A DNA stretch of 64,000 nucleotides from Schistocephalus solidus (GCA_017591395.1 WEDG01004911.1:1-64000); one strand, 5' to 3'. Shown: positions 1-13,180, counted from the first letter of the stretch. Program-made: numbers and translations. The notes: generated by a model not told the origin, from the sequence alone.

Positions 1-129
1 TTGTTGCGTTTCCGGTTGCGTATTCACGAGAACCGGTGCGTGGGAATGGGTCGGGTGGCGACCGCGGTCTTGGCGAGGAACGGACAGGATAAACCGGTTT
101 GGGTTTGCGGCGGGCGGTCGTGACGTGCG

Positions 130-1370
130 GTTGGATGAGGCGGGACGGATGGTTAGACGAATTGGTGAACGGTTTAATCAGAATTGTAAATCACCAGGAT
201 TACAATTCCATGACCTTTTGGTATTTGAGTCAGACGCTCTGCTGTTTGTACGAACCGTTTGGCTGTAGGTTGCGTCCGAAATATAGTAATGAATTTGCCA
301 GCTCCACCGATCTGCATAAAAGGAACATTTATATTCCATTTCCCCAACTGATTCCACCATCCACCGTACGAACACCAAAAGCATCTATTATAAATATAGA
401 CAACAAAGAACAAAAAGCAAACCAGAATGATAAAGGAAATTTCAGCTGATAAGACATCTCAAGACAATCATATCCCTAGCTAACTGTAAGATTCTGGAAT
501 TCGAACCCGCGAACTTTGAAGTGGCTAGGTCAGACAACTCTACAATGATCCAGGCTCATTTAGCTTTATCAGTTGCGAAAAGGGAATATAGTAGAAAGTG
601 TAGCAGCTCACCGATCTAATAGTTAAAAGGCATTTAAGTTCCATTGTGCCCTGGAACTCAGACTAGAAGTCACCACGCAGTTGCATAGCGACGTGTAGCA
701 TCTGCTGATAATGTAGAACAAAAATGACAAGAGACCAGAATGGCCATTTCTACAAGCTTATTGTAAATCATCAATAGTCATACCTAATCCCAAAATTAAT
801 GGAGACACCTATGATTGTAACCCGCGACCTTTGGTATTTGGGTGAACGGTCTACCATTTGTACAGGCTTGTTGGTATCAGTTTGCGATCCAGGTTTACAG
901 TGATAGTGTGTAGCTCCACCGATCTGCGCTTAGGAACATTTATGTTCCCGTTGTTCCCTGGAACTTAGACTAGATTTCTCACAAACAGGCGCATAGCGAC
1001 GTTGAGCGTCTCTTGAGATAATTCTGGAACCGACGAAGACAAAGCAGACCGGAATGGCCATTTCTGGCAATGGCAAATCATCACCCAGTCATATCAATAA
1101 AGAGTAAACGTTCTTACGCGTTGCTGGTGGCTGGAGTCAGACACACTATTGGCCAAGGCCACGGAAGCTCATTGCTTTATCGTTACGATCAGGAATATGA
1201 TTATAGTCGGGGGCTCGCCGGTCTGGCAAAGGAACATTTATGTTACGTTATGCCCTGGAACTCAGACTACGTGCTCACGCAGGTGCATGGCGACGTGTGG
1301 CATCAGTTGATAGTAATGGATCAGAACAAGACAATTGAGTTCCGGATGGCCATTTTCACCGGTTTATGAA
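130..1370 (-). repeat. Tandem array of about four ~300 bp SINE-derived units
   Basis: Degenerate tandem repeats. Landmarks recur at a near-constant step: a GGAACATTT-like block near 322, 631, 933 and 1230, and a GGCCATTTCT block near 742, 1056 and 1348. Each unit reads, on the minus strand, like the dispersed SINE seen at 5.8, 34.5 and 50.1 kb: a B-box-like GGGTTCGAAT/GGGTTACAAT part, then the GCCAGAAATGGCCATT body, then a linker ending near GATCGGTGGAGC. The short open frames here are incidental. The tandem form suggests a satellite-like expansion of a tRNA-related element; the family name is unknown to me. Confidence 0.75.
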
Positions 1371-1779
1371 GCCGTCATCAATGATCGTACCCAGTCAGGT
1401 GTGGAACCTGGATTCAGGATGGGATGTGGATGGGACGGGATGTGGTGTTGTTTTAAAACCATTTATGGTTCCATTTGAGGTGGGATGGGAACATATGTAT
1501 ACCATGGCAGTTAAATGGGTTCGGGATTGGATTTGGCACGATGGGCAGACGGTTTGCACGTCATAGATTGTCGGATGGTACATGCTGAGTCGATAGGTCC
1601 GAGTCATCGAATGGAAACGGTGGAACGGTGCTGATGGGTTGGACAGGACGTTGGGGACAGACGGGATGGGATTGGCGGGAACGTCGCGTGGCAAACGGTG
1701 ACAATGACATCGGGTCCAGTGATTAGCGATCCGTGATTTACCTCTTCTTCTCATTTTAACACATCTTCGCTATTAGCGA

Positions 1780-1835
<56 letters not shown>

Positions 1836-4800
1836 TCCAGGTGTTCCACTTGGGATTAGAGTATGGCGTAATGCTTCTCATTAATATCCATTCAGTCTCC
1901 CTTTCTTGTAGTTCCACATTATCAACATATACTACAAGTCACTATGAGAATCTACCTGCGAGGCTCGAGGTTTGAGTTCAGGGGCAATGGAACATATTTC
2001 CTTAAGCAGATCGGTGAGACGCGCAGCCTCGCATATATATATATATATATATATATGGAAGGAGAAGATAAGGCGGATCTCTGGGGTAGAAAGATATACG
2101 TGTCCCGAGCGTCCACACACTCACTCAGGAGCTTGCATCATCGGAGATAGAGCATAGAACCGCATGGCTTAAAATGGTCTTTCGTGCTCACTCTGCGGTA
2201 GGTCCTAGCTGCCTCGTTTCTCATTGTCCTCCCCCTCGTGCGCCAATGGTGCTGACGGCCTCATAGGGCACTGAGGCCAGGTCAATGCTGCGGTTGATAG
2301 AGTTGGCGTCTGCTGCCAAGCTTCCGGTGACTTCCCTCTACGCAGTCTGTTTTCGGCTCGGCCGAGCACTTGAGCGTCAAAATCAGACCGAGTGGTTGTT
2401 TTCCTAGACTGCGCTGGCGACGTGTGATCAGATATCACTTTTCGCCTTACGGCCAAAGTGCGTGAGTCGTGCATGCGCGTACTCAGTCGTTTGATCATGG
2501 TCATGCCGCAGCAGTTGGCCGGGCAGTTCGACAGTTGACACGATGCAGCATCGCCTGAGGTGTCTGCGGGTGGTAGTCCGGCCCTTTGGTTGCATGACTA
2601 ATCGACGGATGGCGCTCCGTCGGTGTGCATCGCCCACGCTGAAGCGCCCAGCACGCGCTCAGTGGCTTCTGGGGCGTTCCTCACATAGGGCAAGAGACAT
2701 ACAGCTGAAGCGTTTCCAGGTCTTTGTTTGGGCTCACTTCAGCTGTATGCGCCTGAGTGCAAGCGTTTGCTTTATGAAGCTGCGTGGGTATCCACCATGG
2801 CGTGAGCTCGCGTTTTCACGTGCCTCGCAGCTTCTCGGCCCTCTGTGCTGCAGTGTGTCCTGAATGCGGCGGCAGAAAAGCGATCAGACGCAACCGCGAT
2901 TTCTGACGACAGGGGTGATTGCTGTTGTGGTAGAAGAATTTCTCTCGGCGTGTTTGTCCAGCAAAGGCTCTGGGTCTCGTTTAGATGGGCTGGTGGGTGT
3001 CTGGACGTCCTGGAGGGTCTCGATCGGCATATCCCACTTTGTCCTCCATGGGTGCTGGGATCTTGTGGGAGGTCGGTTGGTCAGGTTCTATGTGACTATC
3101 GCTGTGTGATGGCTTGTTGATGGTCTGGCGTCAGGTGTGACTGGATCTGTAGGACCTGGGTGTCGGTTCTTTGGGATTAATGCGCAGGGTGGCCGGGATC
3201 GGTGATCATCGGGTTCCTGGTTCATGGTTGTGGTGGGTGGGCGGTGGTCAGTGTCCGTTGAGTGTTTCTGTATCTATGCGGATATCTGTATGTAGATCCA
3301 GATATGTATATATGTATGTTCAGTATCATCTCAGGAATGGGCGTTATGCAGAAGGCTGGATTGGATGAGGTGTGACTGCGAGGTGTGCATGAAGAAAGCC
3401 TCAGAAACCACGAGTACAACCACACGCAGGAAGTACTGCCGCATCGAGTCTCACATGCACTGGTTACACGTCAAACTACACACACATACTATTTTGCCCT
3501 TGCTAGCTGAACTCAAGTGACTCAACTGCGTCTTGCGAGGTATGCTATCAAACTTGCCTGATGGTTAGTCGACTGATAAGGCACCAGACGTGGATTATAT
3601 TAGCCAGTCATCCAGCTAAACGAACGAAACACCACCCTGCTTCACGCCAGTCATCACTGTCAAGTCGTCTAGGGTGTTTCCGTAGTCAATAATGAGATCC
3701 ATTACGCATCCATAGATTCGCTACATAATGTGCGCCAGATTTACTTAGATATCTAAAAGATTTCCTTGTTTTCACTAATCATTGGTCAAACAATGTGTTA
3801 CTAGGATTTTTTGGCGTCATTCACTCAGATAAACCGTGGGTAGGAGAAGGACATGGAAGACACCGGGGTAAGATCTTTTTCTGAATGGAAACGCTGAGCT
3901 GCAATCTCAAGTGGCAGTGCCAACTAGCGAGGACAGAGCGTGGGATTGTGATAAGCACAGACTGGAGGTTAAAGAATCCGTGATCTGGGCTGAGTCTGTC
4001 GGTTTGTGAAAACAGGTTTAAGGGGCTTTGTGGGTGTATCATTAAACGAAACAAGAACTGCTGAGGGTGCCAGAATGCGTGCGTGCCATAATTGGCCAAA
4101 CTAAGGTTAACCTGTCTCCGACTGTTTTCTAGGACGATGGGTAACCTTGAGAAGGTAGCACCTGGGAAAAAGACGGTGTGTGGCGCAATAATGGCAACGG
4201 ACCTCAGGATTAAACAACGTCCGTTACAGACCGCTAAGCAAACAATTACATGCGACTTGCAGTAGACGGACGAATGAGCTCACCGCCAAAGGTCCCCTGC
4301 TCGTGGAATCTTGTCCTCGTCCATAGCCGGGGCCCTGGTAATAGATGGAGGGTGAAGCAGTTAAAAAATAAGGGCATGCGAATATTTCCCAGCAAGTTTC
4401 CGGGTAGGTATATAAGAGGATCTACCCAAAAGAAAGATAGTTATTTTCTGGAGGAAAGAGAGCTTGCAGTATGCCTACTTGATACTTCCTGCTCAATTTG
4501 TCATGAAAAGCTATCGCAGCGCACAAAGTGATCTTTTTATTAAACCCCTCCCTCCCTCACCCCAACGCTCTCGGCGATTTTGCGATGATAAACTTTAAGG
4601 AATAACGTGGCCATGATGGTTTATATTTTTTTCGAAGACAAAGGAGTCGTGTGCATTGCATTTGTTTCCCATGACACCACGGTGAACCAGCAACATTACT
4701 ATTTGCAAGTGCTGAAGAGATTCCTTGAGACAGAGAGACAAAACGACTGAATATTGGCGATTGGAGACTGACTACGTCATCATGACAACGCGTCTGCCCA

Positions 4801-4878
4801 CGCGGCGTTCGGAATCGATCAATTTTGGCGAAAAATGACATGAAAACAGTTTCTTACCCCTTGCCCACCCAACCTAGT
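1371..4878. other. No gene recognised; AT microsatellites
   Basis: I see no conserved coding segment on either strand. The stretch contains (TA)n at about 1781-1836 and (AT)n at about 2034-2056. Around 2.2-3.3 kb it is GC-richer, with several short open frames lacking recognisable motifs, which I treat as chance. Confidence 0.5.
1781..1836. repeat. (TA)n microsatellite
   Basis: Nearly pure alternating TA, interrupted by TATG steps. A second, shorter (AT)n tract lies at about 2034-2056 downstream. Confidence 0.95.
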
Positions 4879-4902
4879 CCCCCCCCCCCCCCCCCCGCCC
4901 CC
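4879..4902. repeat. Poly-C tract
   Basis: A run of 18 C followed by G and five more C. Shorter G runs occur near 23262, 28930 and 47347. Such runs are prone to assembly length error. Confidence 0.9.
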
Positions 4903-5280
4903 AAGGATGACATAGGACCTTAGGAAAAAGCAGTTTCAAAAAGTAGATATTAAAAAATTGTCGAAGGCGCTTGGTTCAGAAGAATATAAAAATATTTCGA
5001 ACAGCAGAAATCCCGTTGAGACAAGTTCATAACATTCAATGAACGATATTGTGAGGGGGAGTAATGTTTGTAAAATCTTAGCTTGCGTAAAAAAATAAAA
5101 TAAGTAAGTCTCGTTTTTGGCTACCCCGTCATATCTTCAGGTTTGGTGGTAGGAATACCTTGTATGGCCGCCGAAACAGCACACGGGAATATGAAAATAG
5201 GTGAAATTACGGTAAATTACAGGAAGGGTGCATTAACTCGTATCTGAAGGCTAAAACTAAATCTAAAATAAAACTAAATT

Positions 5281-5430
5281 GTCCCCTTAGTCTTAACCCA
5301 AGCCCTACCTTAAGCCTACACCCTACAGTTAGCAATCTATAGCCTAATTATGATCCTAACCCCAACGTTGAGCTCTACCTCAAAGTTGAACCTTAACCCT
5401 AAACTTTACCTTAATCCTAAACATAATTTC
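5281..5430. repeat. Degenerate telomere-like CCTAA-rich tract
   Basis: About 150 bp of loosely periodic CTTAACCC, CCCTACCTTAA and CCTAACCCC words, resembling mutated CCCTAA repeats on the plus strand. A weaker TTAGGG-rich patch lies at about 6730-6790, and short CCCTAAC/TTAGGGTT words lie at 22115-22150. This could be an old interstitial telomeric tract or a simple repeat of other origin. Confidence 0.5.
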
Positions 5431-5810
5431 CTTGGAGTTTAGCGCAAAGCCACATGCATTGTGGACGGCCATACAAAGCACCCTTACCAATTTGGCTGCT
5501 TGGTTTGCGGCTGTTGAGCCGCACAATATAGCATCCTTACAGTCCTGGGAGATTAGTTCTTATCAGAACGCCCCGTGAATCAGTTCCTTCCGAATTCGAT
5601 ACCTAAAATAATATTTGTAAACTTCAGTGGAATCCAGTCAGTGCTCGGGGTTTTTTAGACTGGTGGATTCGCGTGAGAATCCGCAACGTCTAGCTTATAA
5701 ACCCCCTGTACAAGTGATTGTGTCTCCTTCGCGACTACTTCTTCGTGGAACTCGCCTCTTCGCTTCTATTAGCCGATTTTTGGCTGTCAGAGTTTCATAG
5801 ATAAATGTTC

Positions 5811-6035
5811 ACCGATCGCTAATGGAACTCACTCGTTCCGTTCTGCCATGGGGCTCACATTCGGGTCCCGACAAGACAACGAGCCCGTGGCTCAATGGTT
5901 AGAGCGTTGGACTCTGATTGACAGGTCGTGGGTTCGAGCCCCGGATGGGGCACCACCTGAGGTTAGGCATAACTGGCTGATGACGGCTAATGATCCAGAA
6001 ATGGCCATTCCAACCTCCCTTATCTTCGTTGGCAT
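5811..6035 (+). repeat. tRNA-derived SINE, forward copy
   Basis: Contains a pol III type A box (GTGGCTCAATGG at 5887-5898) and B box (GGTTCGAGCC at 5931-5940) at tRNA-like spacing. The shared body follows (CTGGCTGATGACGGCTAAT, then CCAGAAATGGCCATTCCA), ending near a CTTATCTTCGTTGGCA tail. This is the reference copy for the SINE named here. The internal boxes imply RNA polymerase III transcription. The overlapping 95-codon frame is a by-product. Confidence 0.85.
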
Positions 6036-6039
6036 TGCT

Positions 6040-9000
6040 AGTCTGTCTGATGTTTGTGAACTTCATCAGTTCGGGGCGATCAAACGATTACTGAATCTTC
6101 TCGGTACGTCGGTCCTTCCTGACGGTGGAGCTTAGTGTACAATTCAAGCGCAACTTTCAAGGCAGCGAAGTGTTTTTTTGAGGGCGTGACAATGCAACTG
6201 AAAAGAACTTAGTGATCTGACACTATCGCAGCCGCTACCAGCTATTGCGTAACCACCCCTCCGGTGGGCGGTGGAGTAAGATTTCCAGAGAATGCGGTTT
6301 GCTTGGCTCTTTGCTCCTCTTCTGTTACAAATCTCTATAGCATGGTTTTCGGTGAGCTATAATCCCCTCAAGCCTAAGCTGCGGATATAGATGACATTTA
6401 TTCGCGCCGCAGCGACCTCCATAGTCTATCAGAACGAAGCAAGAAGCCTCAAGGACTTCCCCGCAAGGTTTTCTTCGAAGAATCGTGGAAATGATCTAAC
6501 ATGGTCGGACGCCGGACAAGCAGGCCATGAAATCGGGCGACTTTATTCCAGCATTAATTTGGATATCTGTGAATGTGGCACGGTGACCTCGACAATCAAT
6601 CCAAGCCAAACAAGGAGACTCGAACACTTCCGCAGAGGACTTCCTTCTCACACCCCTCCATATTGCAGTCGGTCTTGGGGTGACTTCGACGTCATGTTAT
6701 AATGGAGGTGATTTTTAGAGTAAGTGCTAGAAGGGTTAACGTTAGGGTTATTGATAGTGGTATGCCTGGAATTAGGGTAAGTGTTCAGTTTTGAGCACAG
6801 AAATAGTTGCCCAAAGAATTTAGCGCAAAGCCGCCTGTAGTACGTGGGCCGTACTTATACTCCGGTCCGACTGGAATCGTGTAACAAGATCGGGCTGCGG
6901 ACAAGTGGATGCTGAAATTGAGCGGCGTGCCCCGGCAGTTCTTTGGATTCCTGCAAAATTATCTTCGCAGGCATGAGTAAATAACTTCACCTGACGGGAA
7001 AGACCCCATGTGGGCTTTGGACGATCATAGTTGGGCGGATTCTGACAGAAAACAATCCAGGATAAATTTGGTCAGTTTCGATGTCATGTGCAACCTCTAA
7101 ATCAAAATTGAGCTTTATACCCATCTGCAGCATCCTTGTTGGAGAGTGACGAGGAAAGAACACAGCATAAGCAAAGCACAAAACAATTCTGTCCATTTGT
7201 AACACTCAACAAACGTTCTTCCCACAGTTGACCATAGGAGTCCGCTGCAGTGTCGTGGTTTAGAGCATCCCAGTTGCAGATGTACACTCCCCTCCCCCTT
7301 TCCCCCACCCACTACACGGTTCCAGGTAACCTTCGTCCGCCACCTCTGCACCTACCACTATACAACAGTTCGACCGCCGTAGTCCGACGATGTACACCGT
7401 CTGCTCCACAGAAGGGTGATGCAGGGACGGTGACTTTCTCGTGAATTACTTTTAGGTGATAGTAGACTTTCACAGCATCTACCGCACTCTATCTTTCCTT
7501 ATACGCCTGTGTCCGGTGTCAAGACGAAGTCACGCAGACCGGAGACGGGGTTGGGCGCAGATGAATCATCTCCCACGGAGCGGGGTGCGGCATGAGCCTA
7601 CACCTAGGCGTGCCCATGTTGGGTAAGTCCCCGACACAGGCCAATGCCGGCAATGCCGATAGCGTTTTGCTACATCCCCATTGTGATCGCACATCTCAGG
7701 CATAGATCAGTCTGCCCAGAGGCAAACACATAAACTGCAATACGAATAGGTAAACGCTCTACCCAAACACTTCGACCAACAACTCTCATTTCCCGCTAAC
7801 TTGTACGCATTTTCTTCAAACATTCACGCTTCGAATTAGTCTAATCGGTTCATAAATAAAAATTATTACCAAAAGTTGTCCATTACGCATAAAACATCCA
7901 TACTGTGACGAAGATGGCGATAGCTGACGACAAATAGTGAGCTATTCGATTGCGCCTGCACCTTGTCGGGACCTCAGGATGTTCTCCTACCACAAAATTG
8001 TCGATTGCAAAGCGGGCTGACTGCCGATGTGAGTGATGCCAATGCTTGTACTTCGCAGTGCGAGCGTTCGATCAGAGCCGTCCTCATCTGCTTCGACCAC
8101 GAGGCCTCATTGAATGACTCCTAGTCTGAGATGAAAGAAGAAGGCAGCCAAAATTATTAAAAACAGGGAAAGAAACGATGTCAGTAGGACTGATAAGTGG
8201 GAAAATCTTTTGGTTTCTAAATCCCGACCTTAGGTCTGAGACCAAGCAGTTTCAATTACACAAGTTTTTGCGTAACCTGGAGATTTAAGGATTAGTGTTA
8301 CTTATATGGCTCTCTCTCTTCCCATTCCTCTATGACTGCAAAGGTAATACCGAATCAAAACGAATGGAGATTAGCTGAAGCGAAGTGACTGATTTTTATT
8401 CCCCTAGACTCACGTTCCCCGCAGTCGTTGGTCCCTAAACATAGATAAAGTAAGCTTGCCACTTACCATGGAGCTCCCAAATGCTAGGTTGGCAGGCGTT
8501 ACGCAGCTGACAATGCTTATTGAGGCAGAGTGCACAAACAAGTTCGATGGTGCAAAAAAGGGTGGTAGAGAGCGATCTTCAGCTGAGCCAATCTGTAAAG
8601 GAGAAATTATCGATCCGACCGAAGCTCGCCGTTACGCCCGCGCGGAGTGCGTAATCGTCTGACAAACGAGAGGCAGCGTGGTGAGAGCGTTTGATGGTTT
8701 TCAGTAACATTTCTCTATGTTCCCACGTTTATGATTATCAAAAAGGCTTGTATTTACTCTTGTCCTAAGCTCTACAACAACATGCCAAAGCACATTTCCG
8801 TCCTACAAGCGGTATGAAGTAATGGAGGGTAGGAGTCTTCAGTTAGGAGGTACACTGTAAAAGGGGGACGGGTCACTCCATGTGCTCCGTGCCGATTGCG
8901 TTTGCTCCGCACGACCCATAACCGGCGCCTAACTCTCATCCGTGATTCCTCGATGCTAGATTATGCCTAGCTGCCACACTCTGGTATTCACCTTGACTTG

Positions 9001-9339
9001 CGGGCCAAAACAGATGTCTCCACACCCGTACTCCCGCTCTCATTCTCATTCTTCCCCCATTCCAATTGCAGGCTTACTCGGTTTGTCCTCCCACTGAACA
9101 AGGTGGTGGAAAATAGTGAAAATCGGCAGCCGCCTAAGATTTTTAAGCACCCTATTTACGGGTAACAATACTTACTTCCCTCGAAGGGATGGAACTAGAA
9201 AGGTTGCTCTAAGTAAATGCTGGAATCACGTCATCTGCACGCTGACGGTGACACGCAGATGCAAAACTTGTGGTCAAAACCCTACCAGAAACCGAATATC
9301 CTCTGACCATCTGCCCTACCATGCCCCATAGCCTTCTGA
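6040..9339. other. No gene recognised
   Basis: No conserved protein segment found. It holds a reverse-strand copy of repeat B at about 7405-7545 and a short (TC)n tract at 9352-9367 near its right edge. Frames such as the 103-codon one at 6391-6702 have no recognisable motif. Confidence 0.45.
7405..7545 (-). repeat. Repeat B, reverse copy
   Basis: The reverse strand reads GCGGTAGATGCTGTGAAAG, then TCTACTATCACC, then a GTCACCGTCCCTGCA-like end. This matches the core of the repeats at 12985-13180, 23765-24075 and 31895-32190. Family unknown; no coding capacity seen. Confidence 0.6.
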
Positions 9340-11345
9340 ATTGACGGCGCTCTCTCTCTCTCTCTCTGTGATAACCGCAGAGGAGTTTCGCATTAAGCAC
9401 TGCCGTGAAGGTTTTCAACCGCGTCTCCGTTAATTTCCCAACGTGCACCTGGTACAGGGAGACCTCCTGGAACGGGAAAAGGACCAAAAAATGCACACCA
9501 ATCTCTAAACCACCTTCGTGGGGTTGACAAAGGCCTTTGACACCTAAACCACAACGGAATCTGGAGGATGGTGCTGAAATTCTGACGTTCGAAGTGTTTC
9601 ACTCACGAGGGGATGGTGGCGCGAAGTGGCCAGTGGAGTGAAGCAGAGTTGCGCACTCACTCCCACTCTCTCAAATTCAACGACCTCTACCATGCTAATG
9701 GATGTCTTGTTTGGAAATCCACCAGATGTCCACATCGTCCGAAGACCGATGGTCAAATTCTCAGCATCTACACGTGCACCAGCAGCCAATCGCCATGGCT
9801 TCCTCTTCGCGGATTACCATGCACTTTACACCATGACAAAACATTCATGCAAAGAAGTGTAAGCCTTTTTGAAGGGACCATAAAACACTGTGAAGACGAT
9901 GGCTTTGCATCAAACTGCAACAACAAATGAACACATCACGTCCAGGATCAATGTGAATGTAATGAGCCTCACATCGGCAGACGATCTCGCCTATCTAGGC
10001 AACACCTCAAACAACACCAAGATCGACGATAAAATAGCGACTAGGAAATCCAAAGCCAGTTGGACAAAAGCAACATCAGGAGGACACCCCGCGGTCTACC
10101 AATCAATCTGACGACCTGGAGTGAACTTGCCCGGCCTTGAAAAGAGTAGAAATCTACGAAGCTAACTGGATCGCTGCTGCTAAAGTCAAAAGAGCATCTA
10201 CCAATTATCAGAAGCCGGAGACCTGTCGCGGTACATTTAGTCATAGGGAGGCCCTACCCATTACGACTTGAAGGCCTAGCCTCAAATAGAAAGAGAAGTG
10301 GGGTGCCAGTCGGGAGGATGTTGTACAGAAATTTTGGAGAAATGGCAGGAAGAAGTTGGCAATAGGACGAGTGCACACGCCCGGCCTCAAAGAGCAACGT
10401 CTAGAGTGTAAGGGGTCGTCACAGCGTCCTGAGCGAGAGCACGCCTGAGTCGGCCTTGAAGCTGATTGGCCGGTTTGGATAGGCGCGATAAACCGAGAAC
10501 CAGACTGCTATTGGTGCGTACGTGCAAGTTCTCACGAGAAGTGCCGCGTTGGATCAGATACCCGAAGTAGGGCGCCAACACTAGAGAGCCACAATCACTT
10601 CCACGATTTCAACGGACATTCAGCGCATGCATCGGCTATGTTGGACAGTTCAGAGACGAATGGAATTGAAACATGACAATTATGTATATCACCTCCAAAA
10701 ACGCCCTCAACGTTAACTCTGGCGCAACTTACACAACGTCCACGATGACGACCACCACCACCACCACCACTGGCGAGCAAATGGATGTTCCACTGCCGCC
10801 ACCCACCATCGCCTAAATTATTACTGTTGAAACCCCCAGGAAGAGGACAACGACCACCACTACTCAATCCTACCCAAATTACCCTTAAGGAATATCCCGA
10901 TGTCTTGCCAATCTGCACCACCATCACCACCGGATTTACCACCAGCATTGTGGACTCAATTGCAACACGACCTCAGTACGATCAGATTAAACATCATTCA
11001 TCGAGCCTAATTGGCCACCTGCGAATCCATGAAGGGATTAATAATTGCCAGGAGCCCTAACACACAGCCGTCGTACCCGGCTAATCGTCCACACTACTCA
11101 CGCATATTCAGGCATCCCGTGTGCCTAATCGTCCATATGCACATACACTAGAGGGGAATTCACCACAATTTCCACACGCCAAGCCCACCTCTCTCATCCA
11201 TAAACTCCCTAATCTCACACACTAGCATTTCCCTCAACCAGTGCCACCATGACCATCAAGACACCAGCTATCAAGCAATCCTGTTCCGATGGTCGTTTCG
11301 CATGCACATCACGCATTAGGCCAATCGGTCACTACCAAACCGGTG
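9340..11345 (+). mobile_element. Decayed RTE-like LINE with C-terminal C2H2 finger region
   Basis: A relic of a non-LTR retrotransposon, readable only by moving between frames. In order: an N-terminal RT part with a GLTKAFDT block near 9520; GVKQSCALTPTL near 9640; LLFADDCAL degraded to FLFADYHAL near 9805; the KTMALHQTATTNEH and INVNVMSLTSADDLAYLGN blocks at 9890-10015 with KIDDKIATRKSKAS; and a C-terminal tail with His/Thr/Pro-rich linkers and finger remnants such as SLIGHLRIHEG near 11005-11035. Known elements of this type in tapeworms carry RTE-like RT followed by several C2H2 fingers. Stop codons and frameshifts are numerous, so it is dead. The 5' endonuclease part is not recognisable and was probably lost. 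Confidence 0.75.
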
Positions 11346-11569
11346 CCAGGAGGATGAGCGCATGTTCATCACCCCCACCGCAACTGACCACACCGCTTAC
11401 AAACGTTTAATCATCCCATTGGAGTATATGCGCCCCAGGATAAGCTGCGGTCAAAAACCGCAGTTCAAACCCCGTCCCCAAACAGATCCCCACCGGTCCA
11501 TAAATCTCACAGACCCGTCACACATCACCCATCACAGGTACAACATAGGCACTTCTCGCGAAAGTAAGG

Positions 11570-11975
11570 ACCGTGTTCTTTCATGCAACATGGTGCCTAA
11601 CCAGTTCGTGTGTGGCACGCGTAGACAGGCTGTCGTTGTGCTGCCAGCCATTGCGCCAAATCCCATTAATTGCTGGTTGACAGGCTCAGACAGTCGACTG
11701 ATGAATGGGGAAGGGAAGAGAAAGTGAGGTCGATTCTGAGGACGCCAGCTCCATGGCACTCAGCGCATATTCCTCAGTTTACACAAGCCGCTGGGTTATT
11801 GAGCTATTACGATGCGCTAAAAGTCTTGACTTAGAGGGCTGTCAACTGACAGGATAACTCGGTCTTCTCATGATGGAGAATCAGGCTGCAATGGCTCCTC
11901 CTTTGTATGGCCTCTATGGCACTCTAATTAACGTGGGATCGGAGCCACCTCTTTCTTGTTTGTGTGAAAACCTGG
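11570..11975 (+). repeat. Repeat A, forward copy
   Basis: Shares ordered blocks with 47246-47640: GTTCGTGTGTGGCACGCGTA, a CTGGTTGACAG/CGGTTGACCG block, GGGAAGAGAAAGTGAGG, GAGGACGCC/GAGGACTCC, TCAGGCTGCAATG and GGCCTCTATGGCACT. The same sequence appears inverted at about 26500-26860 and 47985-48270. No transposase or RT motifs are seen, so it may be a non-autonomous element. Confidence 0.65.
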
Positions 11976-12984
11976 TCCATTGTTTGCGGAGCAGACGTGT
12001 AGTCTAAGCGATGTTTGTACTCAGAGCACTACACAATCATTAGGCCCAGTTCCGTTCCGCAGGAGAAGGGAAGGACTGATAGAAGTCGTGTAGTCTGTAC
12101 AACGCGTGGCAAGCTCTGGTTCTGTCTGCTGGCAAGATGTGCTGGCACGATGTGGACGTGAGTGAATAAACAGCATGTTAGAGTCGGCTATTGTCTGCTT
12201 GAGCAGCTGATTGGCTGCTGGCATTTTGTGTGCAACTCTGATTGGCTGTTCAAGAGGCTTTACGCGTGCATGGCCCGGCAGCTCGAGAACTGTTGTAACG
12301 GCCTCTCAGGACTGAATTTGTGATTTTATTTGAATATTTGAGGAGGGACTTCGATGTCCGTAACAATGGCGTGAAGTGTCTCTGCAGAGTCAGTTCCCTC
12401 CCTGGTGGCGGTCTTCAGCCCCACCCTCCCTATTTCATAGTGTTTTTTAGAAAGACAATTAACAGTACATTGGTTTGTATCACTTCTATTATACTGTCTT
12501 TATTATTGTAGGTTTGGGATGGTACGTACGAATTAAACGGTGATTACCTCAGGAAGAAAAGGAAATATGCCAAAGAGTGCTGATATGAACCTGAATACGG
12601 AGTACAGAACCGATAGAGGAACGACAAACAGACATACGAAGGGCTCTTGTATTACAATTTGATCACATGACTTCCTGCGCGGCGTAGGCGCTACAGGCAT
12701 GTGTACTATGCGTGCACTAGCTGTTCAGTTTGTCTGTCACTACGACCGATCACGCCTCCGGTCTCCACCGGGTTTAGGTGGTTGAGTGCGGCAGATGCTT
12801 CGCAGATCACCATTCCCGTGGTCACCATGTTTTCTTGCACACGGTTTACATCCTCGTATGCGGCGCCCGAACTATCATGTGTGGAATGGCTGGCTGGTGG
12901 AGTCAGGATTGATGACTCTTTCTTTTACGTGGCTTCTGTAGCACTTACATCCGGGCCTCCAACCCCTTTGTACTAAAATCTGGT
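11976..12984. other. No gene recognised
   Basis: About 1 kb without conserved coding signal. The open frame at 12701-12976 is Cys/Ser-rich and matches nothing I know. Confidence 0.4.
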
Positions 12985-13180
12985 GTGGTATACGTAAAGT
13001 CAGGTCACATGTGGGACGCGCCAATGTGCCATTAAGCCTTTCCATTCCCTACGCCAGGTCAAGCCACTGATTGTTCTGACTCAGTTTCGCCCCCAGCCAC
13101 AAGAGGGTGAGGGAGGTGGTGAGGTAGATGCTGCGAAAGTCTGCTATGACTGTAAAGTTAGTCACGCGCAACTAACCGTC
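12985..13180 (+). repeat. Repeat B, forward copy
   Basis: Contains GGTGAGGTAGATGCTGCGAA, then AGTCTGCTATGACTGTAAAG, then the CACGCGCAACTAACCGTC end. This lines up with the repeat B cores at 23.9 and 32.1 kb. Confidence 0.55.
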
